64,000 bases of DNA, taken from NCBI GenBank assembly GCA_022570795.1, contig JAKUDP010000003.1:620001-684000 (forward strand). The letters run 5' to 3'. Every line of letters starts with the position of its first letter. The first letter of the stretch is position 1. This document shows positions 1 to 10,885 of this stretch, piece by piece. The DNA comes from Sphaerulina vaccinii (Eukaryota > Ascomycota > Dothideomycetes > Mycosphaerellales > Mycosphaerellaceae). The position numbers and the translations under genes were made by a program. Below the pieces are notes generated by a model. That model was not told the DNA's origin. It ran no database searches and worked only from the letters and a program-made list of their open reading frames with translations.

Positions 1-1198
1 CCCACCCACTCCCAAATGTCTTCAAGGCACCAATCCGCCCGGACATTGTCCAGTACGAGCCCACCACCACCGAAACACAGCGAAATGCGATGTAGCGAGC
101 AGGAGCAATATACTAATGGAAGCGCAGGACTGTCCACACCGGAATGGCCAAGAACAAGCGCCAGCCATACGCCGTGAGCGAGAAGGCCGGTCACCAGACC
201 TCTGCTGAGTCCTGGGGAACTGGTATGTGGGCACAAAAGACGGCATTGGAAGGATAATATGGATAATATACTGATGGGGATATCTAGGACGTGCTGTCGC
301 CCGTATCCCTCGTGTCAGCGGTGGTGGTACTCACCGTGCTGGTCAGGCTGCCTTCGGTAACATGTGCCGATCTGGACGCATGTTCGCACCAACCAAGGTC
401 TGGCGCAAGTGGCACCAGAAGATCAACCTTGGCCAGAAGCGTTTCGCTACTGCCTCCGCCATTGCTGCTTCTTCCAGCGCCGCTCTCCTCCTCGCCCGTG
501 GTCACCGCATCAACGAGGTCCCAGAGGTCCCACTCGTCGTCTCCTCGACTGCTTTCTCCAACGCTGGCGTCAAGAAGACCTCCGCTGCCGTTGCACTCCT
601 CAAGTCCGTCGGTGCTGGCCCAGACCTCGAGCACGTCAGCAAGTCCCGCAAGCTCCGTGCTGGTAAGGGTAAGCTGAGAAACCGCCGCCACCAGCAGCGT
701 CGTGGACCTCTGGTCATCTACGAGCCAGAGAAGGATGGCAAGGAGCTTGTCAACGCTTTCCGCAACATCCCAGGTGTCGAGACATGCACAGTCTACTCGC
801 TCAACCTCCTCCAGCTCGCACCAGGTGGTCACCTCGGACGATTCGTCATCTGGACTTCTTCCGCTTTCGCCGCCCTGGACAGCATCTACGGCAGCACCAC
901 CGAGCCATCCGCCCTCAAGCGCGACTTCCTCCTCCCACAGAACTTGGTCGCACAATCAGATATCGCCAAGCTCATCAACAGCAGCGAGATCCAGAGCGTG
1001 CTTCGCCCAGTCAAGGGTGGTGCCATCACCAAGCGCACTGTTGTGCAGAAGAAGAACCCGCTCAAGAACAAGCAGGTTCTGCTCCGCCTCAACCCATACG
1101 CCAAGGCATACGCAGCAGAGGGCCTTGGTCACGTCAAGAGCACAGAGAAGCCGATTGCCAAGGACCCATCGCAAAAGGCTATCCTTCACGAGAACTAA
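1..1198 (+). CDS. RPL4: 60S ribosomal protein L4 (uL4), 5' end cut by window edge
   Basis: Structural protein of the large ribosomal subunit; uL4 lines the peptide exit tunnel. Exons read as 1-52 (5' partial), 128-222 and 288-1198; introns 53-127 (GTACGA..GCAG) and 223-287 (GTATGT..CTAG). Splicing gives one continuous uL4 frame with the family hallmarks IRPDIVQTVHTGMAKNKRQ, then AGHQTSAESWGTGRAVAR, GNMCRSGRMFAPTK, KLRAGKGKLRNRR, RRGPLVIYEPEKDGKELVNA and KKNPLKNKQVLLRLNPYAK. The stop is TAA at 1196-1198. Only the first few tens of residues lie outside the window. Codon use is strongly C-ending, as expected for a highly expressed gene. The coding sequence looks intact. Identification is very secure. 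Confidence 0.97.
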
Positions 1199-1570
1199 GT
1201 GTGTGCTTTTGTTGTTGTTGTAATGAAGTTTCATGGGAGCGGGACACTGTAGCCGGACAGGACAAGAGCTGCAAGGCGTTCAAAATAGTGCCAAACAATC
1301 CACATTTCAGACCTGTCGTTTCTCTGCTATCTCAGTGTCGCTATTCATAAGCTCGGCGATCAGTACAGGTTCGATATGTGCTAATACAGGTTCTATAGAC
1401 CAGCCAGAACGCGCTCCTGATACATCCGAAGTGACAGGCCACCAAGCGACTATCCCCGTGCTTCCAATCAGATCGACTAGGCTCTGGCATGAAGCACAAG
1501 AGAACCTCCTTCCATGCATCTCTGAGTCAACGCACCATCATACCGTCGCGAGGGCACATCAGATAGAGAC
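1199..1570. other. RPL4 3' UTR and intergenic spacer
   Basis: Holds the RPL4 trailer, which starts with a short GTT-rich tract near 1209-1220, and the upstream region of the sulfotransferase gene. No further gene seen. Confidence 0.6.
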
Positions 1571-2296
1571 ATGGCGCCACAAGTGCTAGTCCTAGGTCTG
1601 CCTCGAACAGGCGCGCAGAGCATGTCCTCCCTCCATTTCCTGCTAAACCTTCCTCACTGACGACAACCCAGCCATCGCAGATGCTCTGCAGATACTGGGC
1701 TACGACAAAGTATACCACATGCGCGAAGTCACGAAGAACAACCATCAAGCAAAGTGGATCGAGCTTATTGATGCCAAGTACAACAACAGAGACAGCAATG
1801 CGCTGGCATTCTCTATAGATGATCTGAAGGAACTGCTTTTCGACTACGATGTACGCCAGTCCTCATCTTCATCACATCCAGCAGCACTCACAATCACCAG
1901 GCCATCGCAGACCTCCCAGCCTCCCTCTTCCCAGAAGAACTACTAGAAGCCTATCCTTATGCGAAGATCATTCTACCCATCCGAGACGAACAAGCATGGT
2001 TTCGATCTATGAAGGCGACTTTGGTACATGCATATCTCACGAAGTCGAGTCCTATGGCAGAGAGATATCACCATCTCTGCTGGAACGATGACTTTGATGC
2101 GAACGGGCTTGACTTCTTTCGTGCTTACGTGGCTAAGGTCAAGAATCTGGTTCCTGGAGATCGATTGCTAGTGTATAAGGTGCAAGATGGATGGGAGTCG
2201 TTGTGTGAGCATCTTGGAAAGGAGGCTCCTAGTGTGGACTTCCCGCATAGCGATGCATGGAGGAGCTATAAGGAGGAGCATGGGAGCATGGGATGA
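1571..2296 (+). CDS. Sulfotransferase-fold P-loop protein (Sulfotransfer_4 type)
   Basis: Small fungal protein (207 aa) of the P-loop sulfotransferase-like family often mislabelled NAD-dependent epimerase. Exons: 1571-1619, 1672-1850, 1901-2296. The N-terminus VLVLGLPRTGAQ is the 5'-phosphosulfate loop; next comes ADALQILGYDKVYHMREV, then DLPASLFPEELLEAYPYAK and the IILPIRDEQAW strand, all typical of the family. The first intron (1620-1671) is a GC-AG intron: only the donor GCATGT spliced to CCCAG at 1671 keeps the frame (Q-T-IADAL). The second intron, 1851-1900, has donor GTACGC and acceptor CCAG. The stop is TGA. Neither donor substrate nor acceptor can be told from sequence. Family call is firm; enzymatic function is inference, since many members are uncharacterised. 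Confidence 0.85.
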
Positions 2297-2678
2297 TATG
2301 AAAGCCAAGAACTCAGATGAGCCTCTTCATGACCGAAAGCTCTTGACTTGGCTATACAAGCTCGAATGCGCAACAGGAAAGCAGACACTAGAACCGATCA
2401 CTCCAAAGGATACATTGAAGTCGAGACCATGCCAAGCGGAACATCCGCATTGTATTTCTGTTGCCTTTGTCCCGAGGCAGACTGCGCGAAAGAAGTACCT
2501 AAATTTATGACTTCTTTGTGCCAACGACATACTTATACTCACGATGTATCGCGTCTCTTGTCTTCCGCTTCGTGGTTTCCCGTATGCAGCTTCGAAACAG
2601 GCAACTTTCTGTCAACAAGTGAAGTGGGATATCATCAATCTTTTCAAGCCAGGCTGGACCTGCATCACTACTACTATC
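2297..2678. other. Spacer
   Basis: No supported gene. An open frame starting at an upstream ATG (2544) runs into the next gene, but its 45 extra residues look like translated 5' UTR. Confidence 0.5.
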
Positions 2679-3068
2679 ATGTCTTCTTCTCCATCTTCGA
2701 GCAACAACACCGGCAGCCCAAGTGTCCATCGCATGCAAACCACCCTTCGCAAGACCCCTTCCGTCCGCAAACCCTCTCGCACTCCAGCAACCCCTTCTGC
2801 AGAAGTCCTAGCTCTGGCTGCTCAGCTTCAAGCTCCTGCGATCCCTGTCCCAACTTCAGGCTACAAGGAGAATACTCGACCCGTTGGCAATGCCGGCATT
2901 GGCAGTCCCCTATTGGGATCGCTTCGTCGAAAGCCTGGTGTCGACGATGCTTTGGCTTCGCTTGAGGGGAAGAAGTCTACTGCAGCTCCTCTGTCCGATG
3001 AGGAGTGGGAGAAGATCCAGGAGGGGCTTGCGGCTGCTACGATAGGGGGTAGTTTGAGGAGGAGGTAG
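2679..3068 (+). CDS. Small unknown protein, basic Ser/Pro-rich N-terminus
   Basis: 129 aa, not recognised. The ATG at 2679 (MSSSPSSSNN) was chosen over the in-frame ATG at 2544 because the upstream residues have an unlike composition. The N-terminal half is basic and Ser/Thr/Pro-rich (TTLRKTPSVRKPSRTPATPS), a likely disordered phospho-region with SP/TP sites. The middle has a hydrophobic stretch (AEVLALAAQLQAPAIPVP). The C-terminal part is a possible short helix with an acidic face (LSDEEWEKIQEGLAAATIG) followed by basic residues. No signal peptide, no membrane segment, no visible intron. It could be a nuclear or cytoskeletal adaptor; no function is claimed. Confidence 0.6.
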   Translation: MSSSPSSSNNTGSPSVHRMQTTLRKTPSVRKPSRTPATPSAEVLALAAQLQAPAIPVPTSGYKENTRPVGNAGIGSPLLGSLRRKPGVDDALASLEGKKSTAAPLSDEEWEKIQEGLAAATIGGSLRRR

Positions 3069-3320
3069 TGGTCATTTGTGTGTTCGAGGTCAGGTCTGAG
3101 GGCGGGAGTCATTGCTCGGGTGTACGGGTTGGGGAGGTTCGGCATGTTGTGTCTCGAGCTGGTACTCGGCCTTGGCGGTAGTCTGATGAAGGTATATGTA
3201 TCTGTAGTGCTATGATGAATCAACTTTGCGTGGCTTGGAAGAACTATCTCTTCTCCAATTTCTCCATCTTATGATCGTATTTCATGGTGCTTTCACATGA
3301 GCTAGGCACAAGCCTCTGGT

Positions 3321-5584
3321 CTAGGCCATCAAGAAAACGCCAAGCACAGCTCCCAGTAATGACAGAGTAGTGCTCCAGCCTAGGGAGCGTGAAGCAATGC
3401 TCTCCGGTGTCTGCGTGCCCGCTGCTGTGCCGTTACTCGATAGTCCACTTCCGGCAATGGCAATGGCATGCTGTCCTCCAGCCACGTCCGCAACTCTTAT
3501 GAAGCCAGCAAGTGATGTCTTATCGCCGCTGCCCACGTCTTTGCCGTTCAGCATATAGCTACTTCCACCTTCGAAGACTGGCACATATACAGTTCCAGTC
3601 TGCCCAGCAGGCACAGTGAAGTTGGCATGGAACCCACCAGCAGTGATAGCCCAGGATGAATTATAGCTTCCTGCAGATCTGACAAATCCAGCTTTGACCT
3701 TTGTGAGGCCGCTACCGTTCACTGAAGGCTGGAACACCCAATCTCCATCTCCTGCAGGTGTATCAAACGTCGCAGCTCGCAACCCACCAACAAGTGAAGA
3801 AAGCAGGTACATGGGACCTGTACTCCAAGCATGGACATGAGAGATGAAAGCACTACCATCAGGGTAGAAGCCATAGTTGAGAGAGCCGTCGGTACCATAG
3901 CCCTCGACCAGAGTGGAGTTGGAGAAGCGATTCAACATGAAGCCCCACTGTGTTCGTGTAAGGGCCAATGCTCGACTGACATCTGAGGGCGAGGCGGCGA
4001 CCTGAGCGAAGAGTTCGAGACTGGTTATGAAGGGACTGATAGATCCAGGAAGCTCAGGAGCTGGAGCGCCTAGTTCTGTGTGTCGGGATGCGAGGTTGTT
4101 GGCGATGGTGAGTGCTTATTCGGGAGATGAAGTGATGTTGAAGAGTACGGCGAACACATTGCCATCTTGTGGGTAGATCTTATGACCAGCGTCTGTTGTG
4201 TTGTCCCAGTAGAGTCCGGCGGAAGAATCATAGAGGTTCTGATTGAGAGCTATCTTCACCGCCTCGGCTTGCTGTTGCCAGGTCGCGACGCTGGTTTCTT
4301 GACCCAGGTATGTCGCCACCTCCGCAGTTGTGGTTAGCGCGTAGCTGTAGAGAGCATTGAGTGACGAGCTTTGCCCAAACTGGCCAATACGTCCCCAGTC
4401 CATGCCTCCTGTGCCGTTGAACAGCCCGGTAGATTTTTCGATGTATCGCTCGACTGCTGCAATGCCAGCTGTGATATTGGCCCAGTATTTCTCACCAAAG
4501 ATCTTATCACCACTACTGAGCACATACTCGCCAAAACCGATGATCGTCCATAAGTGGTAGGTGTCGGAAGCATATGCAGATCCGACTAGAAAAGAGTCAG
4601 CATAGACAACATATCGTGTACACATTGGGACACTTACGAAGCCCGAAGAGCTCGCCAAGAGGAGAACCGGCATAAGGAAAGTATCCAGATGTAGCATTCT
4701 GAACAACAAACATGCCGATGAGAAGGTTGCGAGTCGAAATCAGATCCTTCTCGAAAGAAAGGCCACTTCTGATAGATACTCCAATATCGCCGGCCCAGGG
4801 ATTGCGATCTCTCTTCGCACCATCTGACAGGAACTCATCGCTCGCGTTCAGGCCCACCACCTGAGCATCTGCACTCCAGCCTACAGGATCGAGAACGCGG
4901 ACGTGGTCAATCGAGCTATTGGCTGGGACAGTACAAAGCTGTACAGTGTATGCAGCAGCATGATTCAAAGTAACCAGAGTAGTCGCTTGGCGTTTCCAAT
5001 GATGGCTGAGCGGTATAAGCTACACTATCCAGAGAGACTTCCACATACTGCTCTGCTGATGCTTCCACCGGTAGTGCTAGTGTCAAGTACCTGAAAGCAC
5101 CTCTACCCCATGCAGATGGTATCTTGTATGCTTCATTGGCGGTGATGGGCACGTACAGGGTGCCGTCCAGGTGGCTGTAGAATGTCGAATTGTCCGATAT
5201 GAGCCCTACAAACTCCACGGCTTCTGTGTATGCAACGCCCAGTCCATTGCAAGAAGCTCCACAGGTGAAGTTTGGCAGTAGAGCTGTAGTGCAGTCCATG
5301 CAAGAGGCAGCTCCGAAGTTCAGGTGTGGATCGCCAGCGGTGATCTGTCCGAAGTCGAATGTGATCGAGGCATTGGAGCCTGCCAGGCGGAAGACTGAGT
5401 CCACATCGGACGACGAAGACGCGTCGATGCCATCAATCGTTACATTGCCGGTTGTTCGATACACTGAGTTCGCTCGTACCGTACGACTCGAAGGTGAAAG
5501 AATGTACTGCTGGCCTGGCGTAGATTGAGCAGCCGCTGAAAGCAAGATAGAACAGGCTGTAAGAACGCTCGCAAGAGTAAACAT
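3321..5584 (-). pseudogene. Secreted GH78-type alpha-L-rhamnosidase, broken
   Basis: Family role: removal of terminal alpha-L-rhamnose from plant glycosides and polysaccharides outside the cell. Seen: signal peptide MFTLASVLTACSILLSAAAQ, N-terminal beta domain, the (alpha/alpha)6 core with the acid-residue motif DGAKRDRNPWAGDIG, a C-terminal beta domain, and a hydrophobic GPI-type tail (LLGAVLGVFLMA). Exons 5584-4638 and 4585-3321; intron 4586-4637 (GTAAGT..TCTAG). Two lesions: (1) at 4960/4961 the frame of SDYSGYFES jumps to that of AAAYTVQLC, and compared with family consensus about ten residues (SSDxLLNRIWY-like) are missing, which fits a 29-nt (3n+2) deletion; adding 29 nt makes the total exon length divisible by 3. 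(2) An in-frame TAA at 4116-4118 follows FNITSSPE, and the frame stays open and homologous beyond it. No full enzyme can be made, so this is probably a pseudogene or null allele. Confidence 0.85.
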
Positions 5585-6579
5585 GCTGAACGAAGGAAGA
5601 CGCGACTTACCCCAGACCCAGAGACTCCTTCGACAATTGTTATATGGCTACTGCAGAGTCTGCATGTTTGGTACGGGAGCTCCACATACGACCTCGGCCA
5701 GACCCCAGCATTGTTCTCGTATGCCAGCAATAGACGTTCGTCTATGGAATTTCGTAACAGATCTGTCGTTCGGTACCTCCTACGTGTTGCAGCGATCCGT
5801 GGAGCAGAGATGTGGTCGTGGACAGCCGAAGCCGACGAGCGCCAGGCCCAAAGGAGGAATTCTTGACACGGCGAAGAGGCATGCTCGTGTGATCCCTTCT
5901 CGCGACATCTTCAACGCCGAGCGGCAGTATTCTGAATCTTCCATCTTGATGACAGCCTTCTCTTCTTCTTCTAGAACCTCGAGCGCGTGATTCTACCGGA
6001 TCTGCTACGCGTCAACGTTGTAGTATTGCTCTGGTACTCTGGCATCACGGAGGCACGTGGAGAAAGAGTCTGATCTCTCGAGCCTGTGGGATCTTCTGGC
6101 CAGGGATTTGACCACCCTGCTGCAGAGCAGACATTCTCACAGCATTTCGATTTTATGAGCATGCAGACGAGAACAAGAGGAGGTGGTGGTGCACGGGTGG
6201 AGGACGTCCACTTGAGAGAGCCAAGCCAACATAGGGCTCGGCAAGCACATCCGAGCCAGAGCGCGTCCTGAAACAACATCTCCATCTTCATCTCTCCTCG
6301 CCCTCAACTCGACATCTATATTACCATCATCATGGTGACTATGGCATCCGAAGACTAAAGTGTATCTCAAGAAGTTTCATGATACCTAGATGGCAGCAAA
6401 ATCCGCAGCGGCCTTGAGAGATTCTGCCATACATCGATCCTTGAGCATCATGCAAGACTTCAAGTTAAGCGCCGACACAGCGCGTATGGCCTGCATGGTC
6501 GGTTTAGTCCATGTACTGTGCCTCATGGCTGCATCTGGCACGTAGCATAGAAGAGGTGGCGTGAGGACGCTCGTTGTAG
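5585..6579. other. Intergenic region between GH78 remnant and DUF3433 gene
   Basis: Shared upstream region of the two divergent genes. Short open frames on both strands show no protein-like features. Nothing else recognised. Confidence 0.5.
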
Positions 6580-6646
6580 GTAAGTATTCTGCCTCTCTTC
6601 TTTTATTTCTTCTGCGCGAGTATCACGCGGCAGCTGGTCTGTCTAG
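6580..6646 (+). other. Probable 5' UTR intron of the DUF3433 gene
   Basis: Canonical donor GTAAGT at 6580, pyrimidine-rich middle and acceptor GTCTAG ending at 6646, immediately before the ATG at 6647. The codon before the ATG in the spliced mRNA is TAG, which supports the ATG as the true start. Confidence 0.55.
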
Positions 6647-9600
6647 ATGGAAGACACCCGCTTTCGCCTCTTCAACAAGTCACTTCCGGATATACCAAAG
6701 ATACCTTCCGCATCGGTGGCATATGCACAAGATAGGGAGCATGGAAATCGACAATCATGGCGGCCGACGACGTTCAGGACGTGGTATCTCGCCTCTCTTA
6801 TTATACTTACCGGTACTCTTATCACGATCATCGTCTGGCTCTTCACTCTGAGCAATCGCGAGCAGGGCATCATGTTTGCCAGAGACATTAATGCTCTTCC
6901 ACTGGCCAAGTCCTTCAGCTACCTCTACCTGCCGACCATTGTTTCGGTTCTCTACGGCTTCTTATGGACCTGGCTTGATCTGGACATCAAGAGATTGGAA
7001 CCATACTTCCAATTGTCCAAGGGTGGAGGAGCATCTGGTGACAATTCTATCAACTTGGCGTATCCACTGGAGTTTCTAGTGACATTGCCTTTCTCAGCCT
7101 TCAAGCGCAAACACTGGCACGTAATGTCAGCGTCGATCATCGTGATGCTGGTCTTCTGGGGTCTCACTCCGATACAAGCTGGAATATTCGCCGTAAGAAC
7201 CATCTCGGTGCGCGAACTCCATTCGGCTCTGAACACTAAAGCATACACACCTTTGCGCGAGCAGGGAAATACGTCTTCGGTGTACGCTCAATCGGTATAC
7301 AATATTGCTTGGCTGAATGAGACGCTGCCTCCATTCATGGCAGAGGATTATGTTCTGAGTCCGATCAGGCCGGCTCAAGAGTTAGGCTCAGAAGCCACGA
7401 ACATCACGTTCACGGGACCGACCACGGCGTACAGCGTGGACTTGTCATGCGAACCAGCAACATTGTGGAACAACTCTGGCTGGTTCTACTACAACAGCAC
7501 TGGAGGATGTAGCATCCAAGCCCCAACGTATCGACCTCTTGGAGGCAATGACACCTCTAAGCCTTACGACACGATCTATGCTGGGTATCAGAACCGAGAT
7601 GGATTCGCACAATACTACCTTGAAGGCTATTGCGGAGAGGAATTCTTTCATCTTTTCTTCGTTCGCTGGTCCAAGGTTACAGAGACATATATCAAAACAC
7701 CAATGAATACTGGCAGCCTAAACCCAACACAGGCATCAAACGACACCTCCCTCTTCTGCCAGGCAACATACTACCAGCAACAAGTCAACGCTACGATCAG
7801 CTCGCCCGATTATGCCGTCCTCGATGCCATTCCGATAGGCGACAAGTTTCCTTTACCCGCAGATCTCTTCAACGTCAGCACCTTCGAATGGGGTATGAAC
7901 TCTGGTCAAGAGCAAGTGGCCACTCGAGGCGCATACCCTACAACCTCATTCCCAGACCAGAAGTCTCAGCTGCTTGACATGCCACTCAACTTGAACTGGG
8001 TTCCAAAGATGGCACCATTTGCAATTGCCACGAATAGGCAAGTTGCTGCAGAGTATCTAGGTCCTGACACTCTGCGACTGGCATATCAGTCTGCATATCG
8101 ATTGCTGTTCACAAGACAATTGGTTGACGTCTTGAACCCCGCTGCGAACCATTGGAGCCAGGTCGTTCACGAGTCAGATGTTGTTCGATCGTATGTTACT
8201 CAGGCAGTAGTCGTCGTTCCAGGCTTTGCCTATGCTGCTATCGCAGTACTTACCACAGTCTTACTTCTTGCTACTGGGCTGCTTGTCACGATCCCGAGGA
8301 GGGCCAATAAACTGCAATATGATCCGGCCACACTCGGCTCATTGATGAGCCTGATGACTGGCGACGAGGATACAGCGGAGACGTTCGCTCACTTCGCAGG
8401 AAGTGACTCCAAGACTCTCCAGAAGGGACTGGCCGATGTCTGTTATGCATTGACAGATGCGTCACATAGCGGATGCAATCCTGGTGTTCGTCTGCGAAAG
8501 ATCGGGTGCGTCTTTGTACCAAAGCCATACAATTTCCCAGCGGCCCCGGCAGGCCAGGCTTCTAAGCAAGGCATTCGACCACTAGAGATGAGGGTCTATA
8601 TTGGCGCAATCTTTATCGTGTTGCAGATAGCAGCAGTGGTCACTTTCGCGATTCTGTTTGCAAAGGCGAAGCATGGAAGTGGTAAGTGTTCGTATTCATG
8701 CGATGTTCACCATCTGACGTCGACAGGTCTTGCATTACCGTCTGGATCCACATTCATTCGTCAACTCCTGGAGAATTACGTTCCAATCGCCCTAGCAACT
8801 CTCATCGAACCTTTCTGGCTGATACTGAATCGCTTGCTGGGTATGCTGCAGCCATTTGAGGAACTACGCAAAGGCAACGTCCCAGCCGAAAGGAGTGTTG
8901 ACTTAGACTACAGCTCATTGCCGCCACAGTTCCTGTTTCTTCGCGCCCTTCGAGCGCGACACTTTACTATGGTACTCATTTGCTTTATGGTCCTCCTTGC
9001 CAATGTGCTCTCTGTTGCGCTGAGTGGTCTGATGTACGAGGATACTGAGAAGCTCGCACATGCGTCAAGCGTGACCACGCCGTACTCCTCAAAGCTGGTC
9101 GAACTCAATGGCACCGGGATGCCATTCAATGGCGCTATCGAGGAGAACTCGGACGGAAGCACCACTGTCGAATCATTCTATCGAGCGATGTCGAACCTTA
9201 GCGCAGATACGCCCTTACCTCCTTGGGCTGGATTCAACTTGACTTACCTGCCTGTTGATATCTCGGGGCTAAACACAAGCTCAGAAGTTGAGATCGAGAC
9301 CCGAGCATTGAGAGCTGATCTTCAATGCCAGCGCCTTAAGGAGACCGGAAACAACAGATATGCCATGGTATTCAGTCCGGACGCGTCGTCTGTTAAGCTC
9401 GACGTGACTCTGCAATACGGCAACGACTCGGTGAACTGCAGCAACTTCAAAGGCTGGACCAGAACCTTTGCCGCATCAGGTCTCAGCTCATTGTCAGATC
9501 CAGCACCAGGTCTGCAGGCTTTAGAGATGAACGCTATGTTGTCTACACGAAGCATCTATGAGTCTCAAGCTGATACTGTGGGGAATGTCACGGACTCAGT

Positions 9601-10507
9601 CGACGTACACGATCTCTTTTGCAGACAACACATTCTTGCTGGCTGGCTCCGAGCAGATTGGCAAGCCACTAACAATACACAGAACAGTAAAGGCAACTAT
9701 AACCTCACGGCTAAATCTCTCGACTCGACGTTCCTGCTCTGCAGACCCACGATACTTACTGGCACAGCGAACGCAGTCTTCGACAGCACGGGTCGCGTGC
9801 AACAAGAAGTATCATCGTACATGGACCCAAACAACAACGATGGACCCAGCGATGGCTCCCTCGGAGACCACAGAAATCAAACTTCATTCTACAACCTCAT
9901 CGCACAAGCAAATCGGTTTCTGACTGACAGCGATGCGACTTGGCACAACGACTCTTTTCCATCAGATTACAACAACTACCTGATCGAAAAACTGCGCAAC
10001 GCAACCACGTTGACACTTCTCGACCCTTCTTATCCTCCGCCATCGCCGGACGTTGCAGCAGAGCGATACGCCAATGTGTACAGTCGCCTTTTCTCAATCC
10101 TGGTTGCTACGAATCATGACTATCTGTTCGAACCCGCCCAGGTCGGCTCAACGATACCCGTCACCATAATCACACCGGAGACTCGGATCCTCTTTTCAAC
10201 TCCTGCTTTCATCATTGTCGAAGTTATATTTGGTCTCTACATCGCAGTGACCTTGTACTTCTATGCTCGTCGTCCTTGGCGGTTGTTGCCGAGATTGCCG
10301 AGCACAGTAGGTAGTCAAGTCGCTTTCTTTGCAGGCAGTAGGGCTTTAAGGGACCTTCAAGATGGGCGTCAAGGGTGGAGATGGCATTACGGAGAGTATG
10401 TTTCCTTTGGAGGCAAGACGCATGTGGGCATCGAAAGCGAGCGATACATTTCTGGCGCGGGCCATGATACCGCGCAGCAGAATGGTCCACCGCCGTACGA
10501 GCAGTAG
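6647..10507 (+). CDS. Large polytopic membrane protein, DUF3433 family
   Basis: Fungal-specific family of unknown function, probably in the plasma or vacuolar membrane. The frame is open for 1286 codons, but a 45-nt canonical intron sits inside at 8682-8726 (GTAAGT..CTGAC..ACAG); it has no stop and a length divisible by 3, so the mature protein is probably 1271 aa. About eight membrane helices: near residues 45-65, 84-106 and 160-180; a pair near 550 and 690; two near 770-830; and one near 1190. This gives the two-fold DUF3433 layout, each half having a long N-glycosylatable extracellular loop (many NxS/T, e.g. NNSGWFYYNSTGG). The C-terminus is a short Pro-rich cytosolic tail (NGPPPYEQ). The stop is TAG. 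Family assignment is good; function unknown. Confidence 0.85.
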   Translation: MEDTRFRLFNKSLPDIPKIPSASVAYAQDREHGNRQSWRPTTFRTWYLASLIILTGTLITIIVWLFTLSNREQGIMFARDINALPLAKSFSYLYLPTIVSVLYGFLWTWLDLDIKRLEPYFQLSKGGGASGDNSINLAYPLEFLVTLPFSAFKRKHWHVMSASIIVMLVFWGLTPIQAGIFAVRTISVRELHSALNTKAYTPLREQGNTSSVYAQSVYNIAWLNETLPPFMAEDYVLSPIRPAQELGSEATNITFTGPTTAYSVDLSCEPATLWNNSGWFYYNSTGGCSIQAPTYRPLGGNDTSKPYDTIYAGYQNRDGFAQYYLEGYCGEEFFHLFFVRWSKVTETYIKTPMNTGSLNPTQASNDTSLFCQATYYQQQVNATISSPDYAVLDAIPIGDKFPLPADLFNVSTFEWGMNSGQEQVATRGAYPTTSFPDQKSQLLDMPLNLNWVPKMAPFAIATNRQVAAEYLGPDTLRLAYQSAYRLLFTRQLVDVLNPAANHWSQVVHESDVVRSYVTQAVVVVPGFAYAAIAVLTTVLLLATGLLVTIPRRANKLQYDPATLGSLMSLMTGDEDTAETFAHFAGSDSKTLQKGLADVCYALTDASHSGCNPGVRLRKIGCVFVPKPYNFPAAPAGQASKQGIRPLEMRVYIGAIFIVLQIAAVVTFAILFAKAKHGSGKCSYSCDVHHLTSTGLALPSGSTFIRQLLENYVPIALATLIEPFWLILNRLLGMLQPFEELRKGNVPAERSVDLDYSSLPPQFLFLRALRARHFTMVLICFMVLLANVLSVALSGLMYEDTEKLAHASSVTTPYSSKLVELNGTGMPFNGAIEENSDGSTTVESFYRAMSNLSADTPLPPWAGFNLTYLPVDISGLNTSSEVEIETRALRADLQCQRLKETGNNRYAMVFSPDASSVKLDVTLQYGNDSVNCSNFKGWTRTFAASGLSSLSDPAPGLQALEMNAMLSTRSIYESQADTVGNVTDSVDVHDLFCRQHILAGWLRADWQATNNTQNSKGNYNLTAKSLDSTFLLCRPTILTGTANAVFDSTGRVQQEVSSYMDPNNNDGPSDGSLGDHRNQTSFYNLIAQANRFLTDSDATWHNDSFPSDYNNYLIEKLRNATTLTLLDPSYPPPSPDVAAERYANVYSRLFSILVATNHDYLFEPAQVGSTIPVTIITPETRILFSTPAFIIVEVIFGLYIAVTLYFYARRPWRLLPRLPSTVGSQVAFFAGSRALRDLQDGRQGWRWHYGEYVSFGGKTHVGIESERYISGAGHDTAQQNGPPPYEQ

Positions 10508-10885
10508 CATCTGATGTGAGCAGATACGACAGCGCATCGATCGTTGCTGTAGGTGTATGTACGCACAAGTCACGTAACGTCACGGTGAACGTAAAGCTCG
10601 CCTCTCTAGGCGGCTTATCTTAGACAGCTGTACCAGAGACGACAATCAAGAGGAACGTGAAGGACATATGCTGCGTGTGGAGATAACTTTGTACTGTAGA
10701 TCCTATCAATCCAAGTCTTTTCTTTCTGTGCAAGCCATGCCGCTGGTATCGTTTCCATCAAATCATCAATAAGCCCAATTTTCCTTGTCGTGCAACATGA
10801 CGCTCCCACTGTGATATCATCAAACTCAGCACCGAAGAACGCCTCCAAACAAGCTGTCATCGCTATGCAACGCTCGGCTCCCCCT
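10508..10885. other. Convergent 3' spacer
   Basis: Lies between the DUF3433 gene and the AA11-like gene, which converge. Likely terminators and 3' UTRs; no gene seen. Confidence 0.5.

Noticed and set aside
284..955. Minus-strand open frame of 223 codons
   Set aside because: Exact antisense of RPL4, whose C-ending codons keep the opposite strand free of stops.
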